NCBI GenBank assembly: GCA_018335195.1
Contig: JAGXKN010000001.1
Span: 62,001-126,000, forward strand
Length of the DNA: 64,000 bases
From: Desulfobacterales bacterium
GTDB lineage: Bacteria > Desulfobacterota > Desulfobacteria > Desulfobacterales > Desulfosalsimonadaceae
Direction of reading: 5' to 3'
Every line of letters begins with the position of its first letter. Within the stretch, counting starts at the first letter, position 1. Below are positions 49,232-59,098 of the stretch, piece after piece. A model generated the notes under the pieces. The model saw only the letters and a list, made by a program, of their open reading frames with translations, was not told the origin of the DNA and ran no database searches. Position numbers and translations under genes: made by a program.

Positions 49232-49972
49232 ATGCTTCGTATTCGCAACCTGAAATGCTTTTACGGCCGCATCATGGCCATCAAGGGCATCAGTCTGTCG
49301 GTCAACGCAGGCGAGATCACCTGCCTGATCGGGGCCAACGGCTCGGGCAAAAGCACCCTGCTGTCCGCCGTGTGCGGACTGCTGCCGGATTGGACCGGGG
49401 AAATCGAGCTTAAGGGACAAAGCATAAAAGGCCTGGACCCCCCGGCTTTAGTCCGCCGGGGCATCAGTCTGGTGCCCGAGGGCCGCCTGATCTTTCCTCC
49501 GCTTTCAGTGATGGACAACCTGAAGCTGGGCGCTTACACGAGGTATAAAAAAAAGGCGGCAGGTGCGGTTGAAGAAGATCTGGAATCAATGATGTCCCTG
49601 TTCCCGATTCTCCGGGAACGCTTCCGCCAGCCGGCAGGCACCCTTTCCGGGGGCGAACAGCAGATGCTGGCCATTGCCCGTGCGCTAATGGCCCGCCCCC
49701 GGCTGCTTTTGCTCGACGAGCCGTCCATGGGACTGGCGCCGATGATCGTGGAAAAAATCATGGAAGTGCTGGAAGTCTTACGGTCCGGGGGACTGACCAT
49801 CGTTCTGGTGGAGCAGAACGCCCTGGCCGCACTCGAGGCCGCGGACCGGGGATATGTATTGGAAACCGGGGCCGTGGTGCTCCAGGGTGCCGCAGACGAA
49901 CTGCTGGCGGACAAAGATGTCAAACGTGCCTATCTGGGCAAGGACTATGGAGATTTCTACGATGCAGGCTGA
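49232..49972 (+). CDS. livF: LivF-type ABC ATPase
   Basis: MLRIRNLKCFYGRIMAIKGISLSVNAGEITCLIGANGSGKSTLL; LSGGEQQMLAIARALMARPRLLLLDEPSMGLAP; track start 49052 lies in repeat copy 3. Confidence 0.92.
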   Translation: MLRIRNLKCFYGRIMAIKGISLSVNAGEITCLIGANGSGKSTLLSAVCGLLPDWTGEIELKGQSIKGLDPPALVRRGISLVPEGRLIFPPLSVMDNLKLGAYTRYKKKAAGAVEEDLESMMSLFPILRERFRQPAGTLSGGEQQMLAIARALMARPRLLLLDEPSMGLAPMIVEKIMEVLEVLRSGGLTIVLVEQNALAALEAADRGYVLETGAVVLQGAADELLADKDVKRAYLGKDYGDFYDAG

Positions 49973-51215
49973 GGCTTCTTTTTTTACGCTGCTGCCGGAT
50001 GAAAAACACCAGTTGCAGCTCGAACGGCTGCAAAGCACCCTGAACCGGGCTTACCGGCATGTACCCTATCATGCCAATCAGCTCAATGATCTGGGCATCG
50101 AACCCGCAGACATTGCCACACTTGCGGACCTGCGGCGGCTGCCATTCATGGAGCGGGCGGATTTTTCCGAGCACTACCCGTACGACCTGTTTGCCGTGCC
50201 CCTCAGGGACATTGTCCGGATTCATACGGCACCCGGAACCACCCGTAATCCCACGGTCAGCGGGTATACCGCCCAGGACCGCGAGCACTGGCGCCATATG
50301 CTGAGCCGGGCCATGCGTGCGGCTGGCATCACCCCCCATGATATTCTCCAGATTTCACTGAACCCCGGGCTTGCCAACTGGGGCCGGGATTACAAGGACG
50401 GGGCCGAATCCCTGGGTGCCAGCGTCATACCCAACACCCAGTTATCCATCGAGAAACAGCTGATGGTGCTGCGCGATTACACGACCACGGCGCTGATCAC
50501 CACCCCGGCCATGGCGGGGCACCTGGCCCGGCACATGACGGATTCCGGCATGGGGCCGGCCGCGCTTTCGCTCAAAACGCTGATTATTTGCGGGGAAAGC
50601 ATTGACCCGGATTTGCGCAGAACCGTCGAGCAGGGGCTGCACGTACGGTCGTGGGTTCATTACGGGCTAAGCGAGGTGCCCGGGCCGGCCGTGGCATTTG
50701 AGTGCGAATCCCACGACGGACTCCACATCAACGAGGATCATTTTCTCCCGGAAATCGTGGACCCGGAAACCGGGGCACCGCTTCCCGAGGGCAGCGCCGG
50801 GGAACTTGTGTTAACCACGCTGACCACCCGGGCCTTTCCCCTGATCCGTTTCCGGACCGGGGACCGCGCGCGCATATTCAAAGAGGCATGTGCCTGCGGC
50901 AACACGCTGGCCCGCCTGCAGTGGTATCCCGAACGCGTGGACAACATCATGAACATCGACGGGGTTAATGTACACGGCGACCAGGTGCACTACCACCTGG
51001 AAAACACCCTGTCGCTGGCCAAAGAGGCGATCTCATTGCGGGTGGCCCGGCAGGAAGGCAGAAAACTGCTGGAAGTCTTCATCCGGATGAACGATACGAT
51101 CTTCTCAGACGAGATCAAGGAACTGGAAAAACTATTGCGCCGGGCAGAAGCCCGGCTCCGGGAAAACTTGGGCGTACCTGCGGTAATCCGCCTGATCGAG
51201 TCCGGCAGCATGTAA
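49962..51215 (+). CDS. Second phenylacetate-CoA ligase family protein
   Basis: YDLFAVPLRDIVRIHTAPGTTRNPTVSGYT; YGLSEVPGPAVAFECESHDGLHINEDHFLPEIVDPETG. Confidence 0.88.
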   Translation: MQAEASFFTLLPDEKHQLQLERLQSTLNRAYRHVPYHANQLNDLGIEPADIATLADLRRLPFMERADFSEHYPYDLFAVPLRDIVRIHTAPGTTRNPTVSGYTAQDREHWRHMLSRAMRAAGITPHDILQISLNPGLANWGRDYKDGAESLGASVIPNTQLSIEKQLMVLRDYTTTALITTPAMAGHLARHMTDSGMGPAALSLKTLIICGESIDPDLRRTVEQGLHVRSWVHYGLSEVPGPAVAFECESHDGLHINEDHFLPEIVDPETGAPLPEGSAGELVLTTLTTRAFPLIRFRTGDRARIFKEACACGNTLARLQWYPERVDNIMNIDGVNVHGDQVHYHLENTLSLAKEAISLRVARQEGRKLLEVFIRMNDTIFSDEIKELEKLLRRAEARLRENLGVPAVIRLIESGSM

Positions 51216-51261
51216 ACCGCCTCATGGAAAACACCGCCCGGCGCAATAACAGGTGCCGATT

Positions 51262-51708
51262 CTAGTCGGCGACTTCGTAGGACGCAATGGAAATTTCCAG
51301 GTCTTCGGGCAGTTCCTCCGGGGGCTGCCGGCTCTTTTGAACCATGCAAAGGGCCACTTCCTCGAATTCGAAATCCGCTTCACTGCCCGCAGCCAGGTAA
51401 TCGATCACGTCTTTTTGATGCTCCATCTTTTCATACTCGCTGACAAACCACTGTCCGTCGATGACTTTCTCGCCGCAGGATCTGCAGTAGCCGGTTACCT
51501 CCGCTTTTCTGACGTCCACTTGCCCGGTGTTTCTGATGGTACCTTCTGCATTAACCACGTAGCTGGTCTCGCCATCCTGTTCAATGAAAAATTCGGAATC
51601 CACTATTGCCAATTCTGCCTGCTGCTGCTCTCCTGTGCATCCCCACAAGCACAGCGCCGCCAGTACCGACAAAAAAATCACCGCGCGGAATCGTGCGTTT
51701 CTCCACAT
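51262..51708 (-). CDS. Small lipoprotein, tandem paralog 3 of 3
   Basis: Lipobox ALCLWGCTG; VTGYCRSCGEKVIDGQWFVSEYEKMEHQKDVIDYLAAG. Confidence 0.75.
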   Translation of the reverse strand: MWRNARFRAVIFLSVLAALCLWGCTGEQQQAELAIVDSEFFIEQDGETSYVVNAEGTIRNTGQVDVRKAEVTGYCRSCGEKVIDGQWFVSEYEKMEHQKDVIDYLAAGSEADFEFEEVALCMVQKSRQPPEELPEDLEISIASYEVAD

Positions 51709-51780
51709 TTCCCGACCTCCTTGCCTTCTCAGGCCTCCTGGCATTTTTGCATGATTTATCTTTTCGGCTGGCCGCCAATC

Positions 51781-52227
51781 CTATTGGACGACTTCGTAGG
51801 ATTCAATTGAAATTTCAAGATCTTCCGGCAGCTTTTCCGGCGCTTTTTTACTCCTGTTGGCCGAGTAAAAAGCCACTTCCGTAAAATCGAAATCCGATTT
51901 ACTGCCTGCAGACAGGTAACTGATCACGTCTTTCTGGTGTTCCATTTTTTCGTAATCACTGATATACCATTGCGAATCAATAATCTCCTCGCGACAGGAC
52001 CTGCAATAGCCGGTCACCTCAACCCTTTTGACATCCGCCGGCCCGAGGTTTCTGATGACACCTTTTGCATCAACCACATACATATACTCGGCTTCCTTGC
52101 GAATGGAAAACTCGGAATCCGCTACCTCCAGCTCTGCCTTTTTCTGTTCGCCCGCGCACCCGTAAAGGCACAGCGCCATAATCCCCCCCAAAAAAATCAC
52201 CGCCAAAAACCGCGCATTTCCAGCCAT
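51781..52227 (-). CDS. Small lipoprotein, tandem paralog 2 of 3
   Basis: Lipobox ALCLYGCAG; VTGYCRSCREEIIDSQWYISDYEKMEHQKDVISYLSAG; start moved to MAGNARFLA. Confidence 0.75.
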   Translation of the reverse strand: MAGNARFLAVIFLGGIMALCLYGCAGEQKKAELEVADSEFSIRKEAEYMYVVDAKGVIRNLGPADVKRVEVTGYCRSCREEIIDSQWYISDYEKMEHQKDVISYLSAGSKSDFDFTEVAFYSANRSKKAPEKLPEDLEISIESYEVVQ

Positions 52228-52336
52228 TTCCTCTCTCCCTACCTGTATGGTCCTGCGGGCATTGCCGCCCCTGTTGGCCTTTTCGGATCCATCCGCCCGA
52301 TAACCCCGGATATTTCCGGCCACGAGCCGATGTAAA

Positions 52337-52798
52337 TTATTCCTCAACGACCTCGTAGGATTCGATGACAACTTCGAATTCCTGGTCTTCGGGCACGCCC
52401 TCCGGGGTCGGCACACCGGACGGGGCCGGATAAAAGGCAACCTCCTCAAATGCGAAGTCTTCCCTGGCGCCCGCTGCCAGGTAACTGATCACGTCTTTCT
52501 GATGGGGCATCTTGTCGTATTCGCTGACAAACCATTCGCCGTTGATGACCTGTTCGCCGCAGGTCCGGCAGTAAGCGGTCACGGTAACGTTTTTCACGTC
52601 CACCTCGCCGGAATTGCGAACAGTGCCCTTGGCGTCGATAACGTAAATATGTGAATCCTCGGACTCCTTGCGGAGGGTATACTCATGGTCTGTCACCTCC
52701 AACTGGGCCTGTTTCTGCTCCTCGGCACATCCAAAGACGCACAAAACCGTCAGCGCTGATAAAACGACCAACATCGTCAGGCGTGCATTTCCCGGCAT
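52337..52798 (-). CDS. Small lipoprotein, tandem paralog 1 of 3
   Basis: Lipobox VLCVFGCAE; VTAYCRTCGEQVINGEWFVSEYDKMPHQKDVISYLAAG. Confidence 0.75.
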   Translation of the reverse strand: MPGNARLTMLVVLSALTVLCVFGCAEEQKQAQLEVTDHEYTLRKESEDSHIYVIDAKGTVRNSGEVDVKNVTVTAYCRTCGEQVINGEWFVSEYDKMPHQKDVISYLAAGAREDFAFEEVAFYPAPSGVPTPEGVPEDQEFEVVIESYEVVEE

Positions 52799-53060
52799 GA
52801 CTCCTCCTTGTACTTTGTTTGCGGATATACGCGTTTTTCCCTGCTTTCGGGATATTCCTCTAAAATTTGCCCCCGCCAGAATTCAACAAAGCAATCCAGG
52901 TCTTTTGGATGATCCATCTTCCCGCAACCGACCAAGGGCGATAACGCAAACCGATTTTCCCCTTGCCTTTACGCCTTGCAGCGTGTATCATCAGACATCG
53001 TTCATTTCCCAACTATTTAGTTATATGCCAAAAGCATTGCGGAAAGTAAAGAGGGTTCGC

Positions 53061-53630
53061 ATGAAAAAGTGCATCAAGGCTGCATTGGTACTGGCAGGTG
53101 CCTTCATGGCGTTTTTCCCTGCAAACGGGTTGTGTGAAAACCTGATCGAAAACGGCGGCTTTGAGGTCAAGGCATCGGAGACCCTACCTGAAGGCTGGAA
53201 ACTCAATGTATCTAGAAAAGCCCGGGCGGAGACCGTCTTTGATGCAACAGAAAAACACAGCGGGGACTTCTCGTATCGAATCTCCGTGGACCCGCCCGGC
53301 GGCCGGGCCGTGCTGTATATAGACGAAGCCGCCACAGGAACCGTCATCCCCGGCAAGACCTATGAAGCCACCTTTTGGGCAAAAACCGAAAACCTGGACT
53401 ATAACCGGTTCCACGAAGCCCCCGCCTTCCGGATCAATTATGCCCCACAGCGAGCCCGGCCCGGCGGCGTAATTGACTTGATGGCCAAGTTAGCAGGCAG
53501 ATCCGGCTGGACGCAACTGACGGTTCAGGCGCCGGAAGCACCCCAAAACAGCGACAGGATCCATATTGACGTGATTATCACCCAGGGAACCCTATGGATT
53601 GACGATATTCAGGTCCGCCAGGTGGAATAA
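53061..53630 (+). CDS. Exported protein with carbohydrate-binding-module-like beta-sandwich
   Basis: Signal peptide then NLIENGGFEVKASETLPEGWKL...PGKTYEATFWAKTENL...GTLWIDDIQV, CBM4/9-like pattern. Confidence 0.68.
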   Translation: MKKCIKAALVLAGAFMAFFPANGLCENLIENGGFEVKASETLPEGWKLNVSRKARAETVFDATEKHSGDFSYRISVDPPGGRAVLYIDEAATGTVIPGKTYEATFWAKTENLDYNRFHEAPAFRINYAPQRARPGGVIDLMAKLAGRSGWTQLTVQAPEAPQNSDRIHIDVIITQGTLWIDDIQVRQVE

Positions 53631-53647
53631 CCTGAAAACAACATTTT

Positions 53648-54667
53648 CTACTTATAGACAAGCAGGTTCTGCTCCAGGCAAGAAAGTTCGTCGGGTGACA
53701 GCCCCGCCTTTTTGATCAGATAGCCCTGGACCGTGCCGTAGTATTCCGTGATATAATCCACTACCGCCACAATGCACTCCCGCGGGGCGGTAAGGTATGG
53801 AAAGATCGCGTTGGGATCAACACCTTCCCGCTCCATCATCCGATAGAGCCGCGGCAGCAGATTGGCGATGTAGATATTGGAAAGCTGGTGATCATCAATC
53901 ACCGTTTCCACGGGCACACCCAGTGCCAGCAGTATCAAAGCCGCACACGTGCCGGTCCGGTCCTTTCCGCCGGTGCAGTGAAACAGGATCGGGCCTTTCT
54001 GCGGTTCGGCCAGGGTCCGGAAAATCTCTGCCCAGCACGCGGAAAAATCCTCCAGGTTGCGGATATATCCGTTAACCATGAAATCCGGGGTCAGCCAACT
54101 GGTATCCCCCTTTTTCAGCCGCTGCATGGCTTCTGCAAAATCGAACCGGCCGTGATTGACCGGCAGGTGAATATGGACCGCGGATCCGTCCCCTGGCAGA
54201 CGGTCCGGCGCCCCGGCCACTTCCGAGCGGGTCCGCAGATCATAGACCCGCCGGATACCCATTTGCCTGAATTGCTCCAGATCCCGGTCAGACAAGCGGG
54301 CCAACCCGTCTGATCGGAACACCCGCCCCCACCGGACCCGGCGGCCATCTGCGGTCTCATAGCCGCCCAGATCCCGGAAATTGACCGTACCTTCCATGCA
54401 TACCCGGCGTTCCGCGGTCATGAGCCGATCCCCGCCCGCTTCCAGAGCAAAATAATAACGGGCCAGCGGGTCAAGCCCGCCCACTTCCACGCACCCGTGG
54501 TCTGATAAAGCTACCGGCTCCCGCAAATCCATGTGATCCGGCGATTTTCCCGCATACACGGCCACTTCCGTATCACATCCGCTTTCCCAGCAGATCCGCA
54601 CGCTCTGCGCATCCAGCCGCTCAGCGGCCGCATCAATCAGAATTCGAGAATTTCCCGCCTGGTTCAT
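53648..54667 (-). CDS. Tyrosine-specific protein phosphatase
   Basis: NFRDLGGYETADGRRVRWGRVFRSDGLARLSDRD; active site ILFHCTGGKDRTG. Confidence 0.88.
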   Translation of the reverse strand: MNQAGNSRILIDAAAERLDAQSVRICWESGCDTEVAVYAGKSPDHMDLREPVALSDHGCVEVGGLDPLARYYFALEAGGDRLMTAERRVCMEGTVNFRDLGGYETADGRRVRWGRVFRSDGLARLSDRDLEQFRQMGIRRVYDLRTRSEVAGAPDRLPGDGSAVHIHLPVNHGRFDFAEAMQRLKKGDTSWLTPDFMVNGYIRNLEDFSACWAEIFRTLAEPQKGPILFHCTGGKDRTGTCAALILLALGVPVETVIDDHQLSNIYIANLLPRLYRMMEREGVDPNAIFPYLTAPRECIVAVVDYITEYYGTVQGYLIKKAGLSPDELSCLEQNLLVYK

Positions 54668-54689
54668 GTAAGTGTTTATTTCCTTCCGA

Positions 54690-57302
54690 TCATTTATTCG
54701 GTGCGTTCAGGGTAAACACCCGGTCATACTGTTTCCGAAGGTTTTCCGGCCGGTAGCTCATCTGCCGGTTCCCCCCTTTCAGCCATACCGGAATGCCGTC
54801 GTCATAATGGGCACTGGCCGGATTGCCGGACTGTCCGCCGCTGTTGACCAGAAACAGCGGTTCATTTCTGCCGAAATCCACTACCATGCGCATGGCCGGG
54901 ATCATCCACACGTCAAAATCATACCCCTTGTGATATCCCGCCACGTTGAGCGTGTTAAATCCCCCGCCGCCCGGATACGGGCCCCGGTCGGTGTAGCCGG
55001 CCATCAGCCAGGCCCCGAAGCGTTTGAACAGGGGCAGCTGATCGCGCATTTTTGAAACCTCGGTTTCCCAGGTATAGGTATGGATCTCTCCCCATTGCCA
55101 TTGATCCGGATCATGCCCCATGCGGCGCCGGGCATAAGACACGGCATCTGCCAGGGTGGCGGCAATGATGTCGGACTTGGTCTCAATTTTTTCCGGGGTC
55201 TGCACATCGTCCCAGAACGGGCTCATGGGCCTTGCCAGCAGGTGGTCCTGCTCCGGGCCGTAAATTCCGATGCACAGCATCCGGAAGCTCTCCCAGGCCG
55301 AGCTGCTTTCCGGTCCCAGTTCATCCAGGAACAGGTTGCGCGTCAACACATGATGAAAAATGCCGGTCAGGGCCGCACCCGCGGAATCCGGCGTCATGTC
55401 CCCGTCAAATTCCCGGAAAATCGCAAGCGCCTGTCGGGCCCGAGTCGCCCGCGCTGCATCCTGCCACCCGTCAATGGCCTGGTGAATTTCTGAAGCCAGG
55501 GGGGAATCAAACAGGCGCTGCTGCATTTTCTCCACCAGGAGGTCATGGCGGTCGTTCTGCATTTGCACAGCATCTTGCCAGTCATACGCGGCCCGGTCCG
55601 CCAGCATTTGATCGATGCGCTCGGCGCGTTCCGGCGCATACCAGGAGGATCCCAGCTGAGGGTCCTGCTCCGGCGGAATTGTGCGGTTGTTTGCCGTATA
55701 CACATACCCGCTCTCCGGGTCCCGGGCGTGGGGATGTTTTTCCGGCGGAAGAAAGCCTTGCCAGTCGTAATCGCCGGTCCATCCCGGAGACGGCAGATGA
55801 CCACGCCCGTTTTTACGAATCGGATAGCGCCCGGAAACCTGCCAGCCGATATGTTCGGCACTGCCGTAGATAAAATTCAGATTCATGACCCGGAACCCGC
55901 GGATCGCATCCCCGGCTTCCTGCATGCTGGTTGCAAAAAGCAGGTCATACATCCCGTCAAAAGAAAACACCCCCTCGTTTAAGGCACTGCGCAGGGCCAG
56001 GCCGAAATCGCTGGTTGTTTCTGGCGGCATAAACGGGTTTACGGATGCTGCGGACAGGGCGGAATTCAACAGGGGCCCTTGCCGCGTGGAGCGGATGGTT
56101 TGTTCCACCGGGTCTCCGCCTTTCACGCGAAGGGTTTCCCTCCGCGTCTTTACCGGATGCCAGCCTCCCTGGTACACGTAATGGTCCCTGCCGTTGATCT
56201 TTTTGATGCGTTCCAGAAAAACATCCTGGCTGTCGCCCATGACCATGGTCATTCCCCAGGCGACATGGCCGTTGTAACCGGCCACGATGGCCGGGATGCC
56301 GGGCATGGCCACGCCGGCCGCGTGGAAGCCCGGGGCCTTGAGCTGCATGAGCATCCAGATTGGCGGATGGGAAAGCGGCAGGTGGGTATCATTTGCCACG
56401 ATACTGGCGCCCTTTGCTGTCCGTTCCGGGCCCACGGCCCAGTTGTTGGAAGCCGGGGTTCCCAGGGGCAATAAAACCCGCTCCAGGCGGCCGGTGACAT
56501 CTTCCAGGGCGCGGGCCTCCTCCCGGATGCCGGAATCGGCAAGCCGTGCCCGGCCAAGGACTGCTGCCTTTTCAAACGGCAGGGGCTCGTCCGGGTGTAT
56601 CGGGAACAACCAAGCCGCTTTTTCCGGGCCGAGCGTGCCGGCAAGATTCAAAAAAGCGATCTCCTCGCGCAGGTTAAACGAAAGGCCCAGGTTGAGTACA
56701 TGGAAGATATAAATGGAATTAATCGGTTCCCAGGCCTCCGGGATGTAGCCGGTAACCGCAAAATCCACCGGCAGTTTTTCCTGGTGGGTCGCCATGTACG
56801 CGTTGACCCCGTCGGCAAAATACTGCAGCATCCGGCGCTGCTCCGGGTCGAGCTGCTCGTACTGCTCCCGGGCCGCCCGGGGAAGGCCAAGCGTACGGAT
56901 CAACAAATCAATATCAATCCCCATCCCGCCGGTCATCTCGGAAAGCCGGCCCTGGCCGATAAGGCAGTAGGAGACCATCTGGAAAAGCCGGTCTGCAGCC
57001 ATCACATAGCCTGCGGCATAAATCAGATCGTGCATGTTCTGCGCCTCGACCACGGGAATGCCCAGCTCGTCGCGCCGGACGGATGCATCCGCCTTCAGGC
57101 CGGAAAGCGTAATGGCTCCGGAATCCGGATGCACAGTATCCTGCAGCGTGTAATCGAGCACCGCGCACCCGGGCATCAGCACCGGCAGCGCAAATGCCAA
57201 AAATACCAGGAAGAAAACGAACCCCCCCGCAGGAATGGCCTTTTTGTTCACCCGGTACCCCCCTTTTTGCCGATGTTCATAACATCTCAAGAACTGGAAC
57301 AT
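54690..57302 (-). CDS. Penicillin acylase family Ntn-hydrolase, lipoprotein signal
   Basis: LPVLMPGCAVLDY lipobox; nucleophile region LGTPASNNWAVGPERTAKG; start may be internal, after the RQKGGYRVNKK segment. Confidence 0.87.
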   Translation of the reverse strand: MFQFLRCYEHRQKGGYRVNKKAIPAGGFVFFLVFLAFALPVLMPGCAVLDYTLQDTVHPDSGAITLSGLKADASVRRDELGIPVVEAQNMHDLIYAAGYVMAADRLFQMVSYCLIGQGRLSEMTGGMGIDIDLLIRTLGLPRAAREQYEQLDPEQRRMLQYFADGVNAYMATHQEKLPVDFAVTGYIPEAWEPINSIYIFHVLNLGLSFNLREEIAFLNLAGTLGPEKAAWLFPIHPDEPLPFEKAAVLGRARLADSGIREEARALEDVTGRLERVLLPLGTPASNNWAVGPERTAKGASIVANDTHLPLSHPPIWMLMQLKAPGFHAAGVAMPGIPAIVAGYNGHVAWGMTMVMGDSQDVFLERIKKINGRDHYVYQGGWHPVKTRRETLRVKGGDPVEQTIRSTRQGPLLNSALSAASVNPFMPPETTSDFGLALRSALNEGVFSFDGMYDLLFATSMQEAGDAIRGFRVMNLNFIYGSAEHIGWQVSGRYPIRKNGRGHLPSPGWTGDYDWQGFLPPEKHPHARDPESGYVYTANNRTIPPEQDPQLGSSWYAPERAERIDQMLADRAAYDWQDAVQMQNDRHDLLVEKMQQRLFDSPLASEIHQAIDGWQDAARATRARQALAIFREFDGDMTPDSAGAALTGIFHHVLTRNLFLDELGPESSSAWESFRMLCIGIYGPEQDHLLARPMSPFWDDVQTPEKIETKSDIIAATLADAVSYARRRMGHDPDQWQWGEIHTYTWETEVSKMRDQLPLFKRFGAWLMAGYTDRGPYPGGGGFNTLNVAGYHKGYDFDVWMIPAMRMVVDFGRNEPLFLVNSGGQSGNPASAHYDDGIPVWLKGGNRQMSYRPENLRKQYDRVFTLNAPNK

Positions 57303-57360
57303 TTTCCGCTATTTTTACCGGCAAAGCCCCAAATTCGCAAGAACAAATCCATACCGGAAA

Positions 57361-57530
57361 TAAATTCGAAATTCGAAGCACGAATATCGAAACAAATTTT
57401 AATGACAAAAATTCAAAATCCAAAACAGATGCAGAAAATGAAACAACTGCCGGAAGAACCGGCCATATATGGACCTGTTGTGCTATTTGGTGATTCTGAT
57501 TTCGGATTTGTTTCGAATTTCGCACTTTGG
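57361..57530. repeat. Dispersed AT-rich palindromic repeat, copy 4
   Basis: taaattcgaaattcgaagcacgaatatcgaaac...aatgacaaaaat...gatttcggatttgtttcgaatttcgcactttgg. Confidence 0.75.
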
Positions 57531-57845
57531 TTTATCTCTCCGCGCTGGAAGCTTGCCCGGGAAGGATGGGCTAAATTTTCGAGAAGGTTGGAACAGGGCG
57601 GGACGGCGGGGTGGTTTGCGCAGATACATCGGGCGCGGCAGCGGGCGGCAGATGCGCAAACTCCCCCGCCGGCCCGACCCTGCGGAAAACCTTGAAGCCC
57701 GATGCTTTTTTTGCAGGGCGCAGCGAACTTAAAAATAACAGCAAACAGCCGGAAATCCGTGGTTGTTTTAAGGCTGGGGGATATCGGCAGTCTTTCAGTA
57801 ACACCGGCCATGGATATCCGGAGACAAATCTGGTATGGAAACGCT

Positions 57846-59045
57846 ATGGAAAAACATCGCCACGAACAATTCGCTCCGCCACCGTTCTACCGGCCGGATC
57901 CGCTGGTACCGATTCTGTTTGTGACCCTGATATTTTTTCTGACATTCATTGCCCGGGTCATGTTCTCACCCCTGATGCCGAGCATCGAATCGGAATTGGG
58001 CCTCAGGCACGCACAGGCCGGTTCCCTGTTTCTGGTCATGTCCGTTGGCTATTTTATCGCCCTTAGCGGCTCGGGCTTTATCTCCGCGCGCATCCGCCAC
58101 CGCCGCACCATCGTGCTGTCGGCATGCGGAGCGGGCGCCGGACTTTTGCTGATCGCCCTTTCCTCCGAGCTCTGGCAGATCCGGGGCGCAATTTTCCTTC
58201 TTGGCATGGCCGCGGGCATCTACCTGCCCTCCGGCATCACCACGCTGACAAGCATGGTGGACTCCCGCAACTGGGGCAAGGCGGTGTCCATCCACGAACT
58301 TGCCCCCAACCTGGCGTTTGTGGCCGCACCGGTTATCGCCGAAATCTTTCTGCTTCACTTCGCCTGGCGCACCATGCCGGCCGCGGTGGGCGTCATTTCC
58401 ATTCTGATCGGCCTGCTTTTCGCCGTGCTCGCCAGGGGCGGCGACTTTCCGGGAAAACCGCCGGGCGCGGTGGCCTTCCGGGCACTTGCGGCCAACCGCG
58501 CCTTCTGGATCATGGTCCTGCTCTTTGCCCTGGCCATCTCCAGCACCATGGGGGTTTACACAATGCTGCCGCTCTACCTGGTAAATGAAGTCGAGCTTCC
58601 GCGCAGCTTTGCAAATTCCTTGGTGGGTTTTTCCCGCCTGCCGGGATTGGGCATGGCCTTGATTGCCGGCTGGGCTGCGGATCGCTTTGGACCGCGGCGG
58701 ACCATTGCCGTTATGCTGGGCATGACGGGCTTCACCACCATCCTGCTCGGTGCATGCAGCCACCCGGCAATCGCCACCGGCCTGGTTATCCTGCAGGCAA
58801 CCCTTTCCACCGGATATTTTCCGGCCGGATTTACGGTACTGTCTGCCATTGCCCCGCCCGAGCACCGTAACGTGTCGGTATCGCTTACCATCCCGATCGC
58901 GTTTGTATACGGCGGCGGCATCGCCCCGACAATTATCGGCGCAGCCGGAGATGCCGGATCTTTTGCCGCGGGCGTTATGCTGGTGGGCCTGCTGATCTGC
59001 ATTGGCGCCGTAATGCCGGTTTTCTTAAAAACAGCCGGAAAATAA
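57846..59045 (+). CDS. MFS transporter
   Basis: 12-TM-like hydrophobic profile; FARVMFSPLMPSIESELGLRHAQAGSLFLVMSVGYFIAL; start at MEKHRHEQF uncertain. Confidence 0.85.
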   Translation: MEKHRHEQFAPPPFYRPDPLVPILFVTLIFFLTFIARVMFSPLMPSIESELGLRHAQAGSLFLVMSVGYFIALSGSGFISARIRHRRTIVLSACGAGAGLLLIALSSELWQIRGAIFLLGMAAGIYLPSGITTLTSMVDSRNWGKAVSIHELAPNLAFVAAPVIAEIFLLHFAWRTMPAAVGVISILIGLLFAVLARGGDFPGKPPGAVAFRALAANRAFWIMVLLFALAISSTMGVYTMLPLYLVNEVELPRSFANSLVGFSRLPGLGMALIAGWAADRFGPRRTIAVMLGMTGFTTILLGACSHPAIATGLVILQATLSTGYFPAGFTVLSAIAPPEHRNVSVSLTIPIAFVYGGGIAPTIIGAAGDAGSFAAGVMLVGLLICIGAVMPVFLKTAGK

Positions 59046-59098
59046 ACAATCAAATGTATCGCTTTGTATAAACTGCCGGATCTGATATATCACCGGTT

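Noticed and set aside
57966-58865. 299-aa minus-strand ORF, His/Gly/Lys-rich
   Set aside because: Antisense to the MFS transporter; composition typical of antisense reading of membrane proteins.
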